Program-made: the position numbers and the translations under genes | From: Trichinella spiralis | Lineage: Eukaryota; Nematoda; Enoplea; Trichinellida; Trichinellidae | Direction: 5' to 3' | Length of the DNA: 64,000 nucleotides | NCBI GenBank assembly: GCA_000181795.3 | Contig: CM012954.1 | Coordinates: 4,440,304 to 4,504,303, forward strand | Shown: positions 61,571 through 64,000 of the stretch, piece by piece | Position numbering within the stretch: the first letter of the stretch is position 1 | Layout: each line of letters begins with the position of its first letter | The notes under the pieces: generated by a model | The model's database searches: none | What the model was told of the DNA's origin: nothing | The model's input: the letters and a program-made list of their open reading frames with translations, nothing else

Positions 61571-62848
61571 TCACACAACAAGACTGTAAAGCACTTAACT
61601 AAATCACAGCTCATTTATGATCGTTAGTACAAATTATCGTGACTAAGTAATGATCAATGTAAACCTAATTCAGCAAATTCTAAAAACGTTATTTTGCTGA
61701 CACTGCAATTTTACTTTTATTTAAAAAAATACGAAAAAGTAAAAGTACTTTAAACGAGTAATTTAGAATTAAATACATTATACAATAACTAATGAATGAA
61801 CTTATGAATAAAAAAACATAAGTCAATATCTTCCACAAAAATATACTTTCTTGACAGTGCCAAGCTGCAAAGTTTACAACAAATAAAATTTATTAATAGT
61901 GTATACATAATTTATTATGTACTTAAAATTTTACAAACAGACGATTAATTGATACAGTATTGCAGAAAAGTAGGCGTTATTTTGAATTGGTTCTTTTATA
62001 AAAGCAGCAGAACTCACTCCACCGACTCAGTTATTCATATTAAAAAGTTGTATAAAAACATATGCTTTTTATGATTCGGTTGACTGCATTATTATATAGT
62101 TTATTTTAAAAAGCTAAAGAGCCAATGAACTCGAAACTAAAATGTAAAAATAAGAAAACTTTCATACGCAATGCATAAAGCTAAGTAAGTGGCTTGAACA
62201 CTGTAAATTCTATTCACTTTATCATAACGTCTAGACTGTTTAAATAATAGTAACGAACGTTGACAGAATAGCTCATTTTAGCAAATTAGTAAATACTGTT
62301 TAATTTTCAATAAATTTAATTAAGCCAACATGCCAAAAACTTTAGATAATGATATAATTTAACTTAATTTTGTTTCCTGATAATTACGAGTGAAAATATC
62401 ATTTCGATTTAACTAAAAAAATTAAATAATTTCATAATATAACAAATAAATAAGAAATTATCAACTTTTTTAATATAAATTATACTAACAAGGCATACTT
62501 TACTCTGCCTATTTTTGTGATTAATACTGCATTTCAACCTTGATTATCATTATTGTAATTTTTGTAGTTATCTAAACAGTTTATTAATTTGCATCCTGAA
62601 GGTGATATGGCTAAAATTTACACGTTAATATTTATATTCTGAAAATTGAAAATTAATTTTGCTTCATCAGAACACATAAAGCACACGATCACTCGATTTA
62701 GTTTACTTGATAGGTATGAAATATTAAGTTACATTTTTGCCATTTTCTGCTTTGTACACCCACACAATTGCTTAATAGTTATGTTTAAAATTATTAGCAC
62801 TTTTCAATTTTCAATTTTCACAATGTAATAATTGCATATTTCATCAGC
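61571..62848. other. Divergent intergenic interval
   Basis: AT-rich, between CSN6 (minus) and the RYKLR-repeat gene (plus). No supported exon. Confidence 0.55.
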
Positions 62849-64000
62849 ATGACACACAATAAATACAGTTGGAAGAAGAGTAACAGCCAATATGCTGTTA
62901 TAAGCAGCTCGTCAAAGTTCTCGAACATCGGCTTACGCTCCGTTGTGGATAATAAATATAAATTTATACGAGCTGAAGAACCGGAAAAAGAGTCTTTAAA
63001 AGGTGATATATGGAAGAATGTCCCAAAATTGAAATACAGTGGTCTGGATATTGGATTGTTTTCCGAGAAAAGATCTGCATGCTCGAATAAAAAGGTCAAG
63101 CCTTGTTCCAGTGTGAGAAAACACAATTCGAAGTTCAAATTACATTCAAAATATTACGCCGAAAAGCGGAAAATTCAACAAAATGTCGTCAGGAATAGAA
63201 CGACAAGTTTGAAAAGTGAAACAAAGCAAGAAACCGCGACTTTGCAAGCATCCTCGTCTGTGCAGCGTAATCTTTCACCGGACGTGTATTTGAAGCCTAG
63301 TTGTCTGATGGAAGAAGGATTGAAAAAAGTTGAAAATGCAAATACTTCTATTGTTAAACCTTCTTCGAAATTATCATTGAAAAGTCCATCAGCAGATGTT
63401 CGACGAAAAACTGAAATTCGAACGCGGTACAAAATTCGTAAACTTGCTAAAGTAGGCTTGAAGAGGTCAATGAACAATACCAATCCTATTGCAAAGAAAA
63501 CAATGAAATTATCTGAGGTAAGATTTGAAAAAGAAAAAGATGTTTTGCATTTTATCAATTTTTTGAAATATAATTTAAGTCGAACAACGTTGGAACAAGT
63601 CCAAGAATCACCACAAGATATAAATTACGTCGACTGAGTTGCGATTTTAGAAATACTAAGCGGAAAAGTGTCATTTTTCATAACAGCAGGGTAAAGCAGA
63701 ATCGTTTCAAATGGCAAAGGGAAAAATTGAAAGAAAAACGCTTCTGCAATCCTAAAACGGTGAAAATGATCTCAAAGTATAAATTGCGCAACTTGGGGCA
63801 TTGGGAGCAGTTTGCAGTATCAAAATCTGGTGAACCGAGGTCGAAAATCGTATCCAGATATCGACTACGCATATTGGCCAACAATGGAAAAGCGATGCAC
63901 AAAAGCCCTCGCCAACAACGCAATGCTTGTCGTCGTATTATTTCAAAATATCGCCTTTTAAATTTGAAAAAATCTAAAGGCGAATATACCAAGCGGGTAG
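62849..64000 (+). CDS. RYKLR-repeat basic protein, ZC3H3-like N-terminal part, cut by the right edge
   Basis: Exon 1 62849-63517 ends at GAG|GTAAGA; exon 2 starts at 63580 (TTTAAG|TCG) and is open to the window end, 363 codons so far. Using this 62-base intron avoids the stop at 63637 and restores a long basic frame. The protein is Lys/Arg/Ser-rich, and carries five copies of a [ST][RK]Y[KR][LI]-type motif: RTRYKIRKL, TTRYKLRRL, ISKYKLRNL, VSRYRLRIL, ISKYRLLNL, spaced 25-55 residues. Comparable repeated RYKL segments precede the five CCCH zinc fingers of ZC3H3/SMICL, a CPSF-associated 3'-end processing and mRNA export factor. That is recalled similarity, not a computed alignment, and the zinc fingers, if present, lie beyond 64000. 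A nuclear RNA-binding protein of another family is possible. Confidence 0.6.

Overview
This window is nuclear DNA from an animal, very probably a nematode. It is AT-rich, its genes are split by many mostly short GT-AG introns, and it carries a precursor (43129-44033) whose run of PNFLRFG-type peptides separated by single basic residues is the signature of nematode FLP-1. Several same-strand gene pairs also show the polyadenylation-signal-then-splice-acceptor spacing of nematode operons. Species cannot be fixed; retention of CP110-like, MIPEP and Spot14-like genes fits an early-branching (for example dorylaimian) nematode, but that is inference.

Layout. 1-9.4 kb: a signal-anchor first exon running off the left edge (minus), an unexplained GC-richer patch with three hairpins, an extended-PHD zinc-finger gene (minus) and a full quiescin sulfhydryl oxidase (minus). 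13.6-15.8 kb: C-terminal part of a CP110-like centriolar gene (plus). 16.4-20 kb: a small secreted-peptide gene (plus) whose promoter and first exon lie in a segment present twice around an N gap. 21-29.5 kb, all minus: BCS1, MVB12, CHIP/STUB1 and a ZIP7/KE4 zinc transporter. 30.7-38.4 kb: syndecan (minus), with three ectodomain exons duplicated around a second N gap. 39.3-41.9 kb: TMEM258 and SERINC (minus). 43.1-44.0 kb: flp-1 (plus). 46.5-48.1 kb: UQCC1 (minus). 49.9-53.3 kb: aspartyl/asparaginyl beta-hydroxylase-like (plus) lacking catalytic residues. 55.4 kb: Spot14/MID1IP1-like (plus). 56.7-61.6 kb: MIPEP and COP9 subunit 6 (minus). 62.8 kb to the right edge: an RYKLR-repeat protein resembling the N-terminal part of ZC3H3 (plus).

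The genes are mainly housekeeping functions without one shared pathway: mitochondrial complex III assembly (BCS1, UQCC1), mitochondrial import processing (MIPEP), secretory-pathway oxidation, glycosylation and zinc release (QSOX, TMEM258, ZIP7), ubiquitin and sorting (CHIP, CSN6, MVB12), plus nervous-system genes (flp-1, syndecan). Exon models were built by hand from splice signals; reading phase closes in every complete model, which is the main support for the coordinates. The most notable points are a predicted pseudo-hydroxylase with a new luminal repeat, three candidate operons, and two gap-flanking duplications that look like unmerged contig ends.
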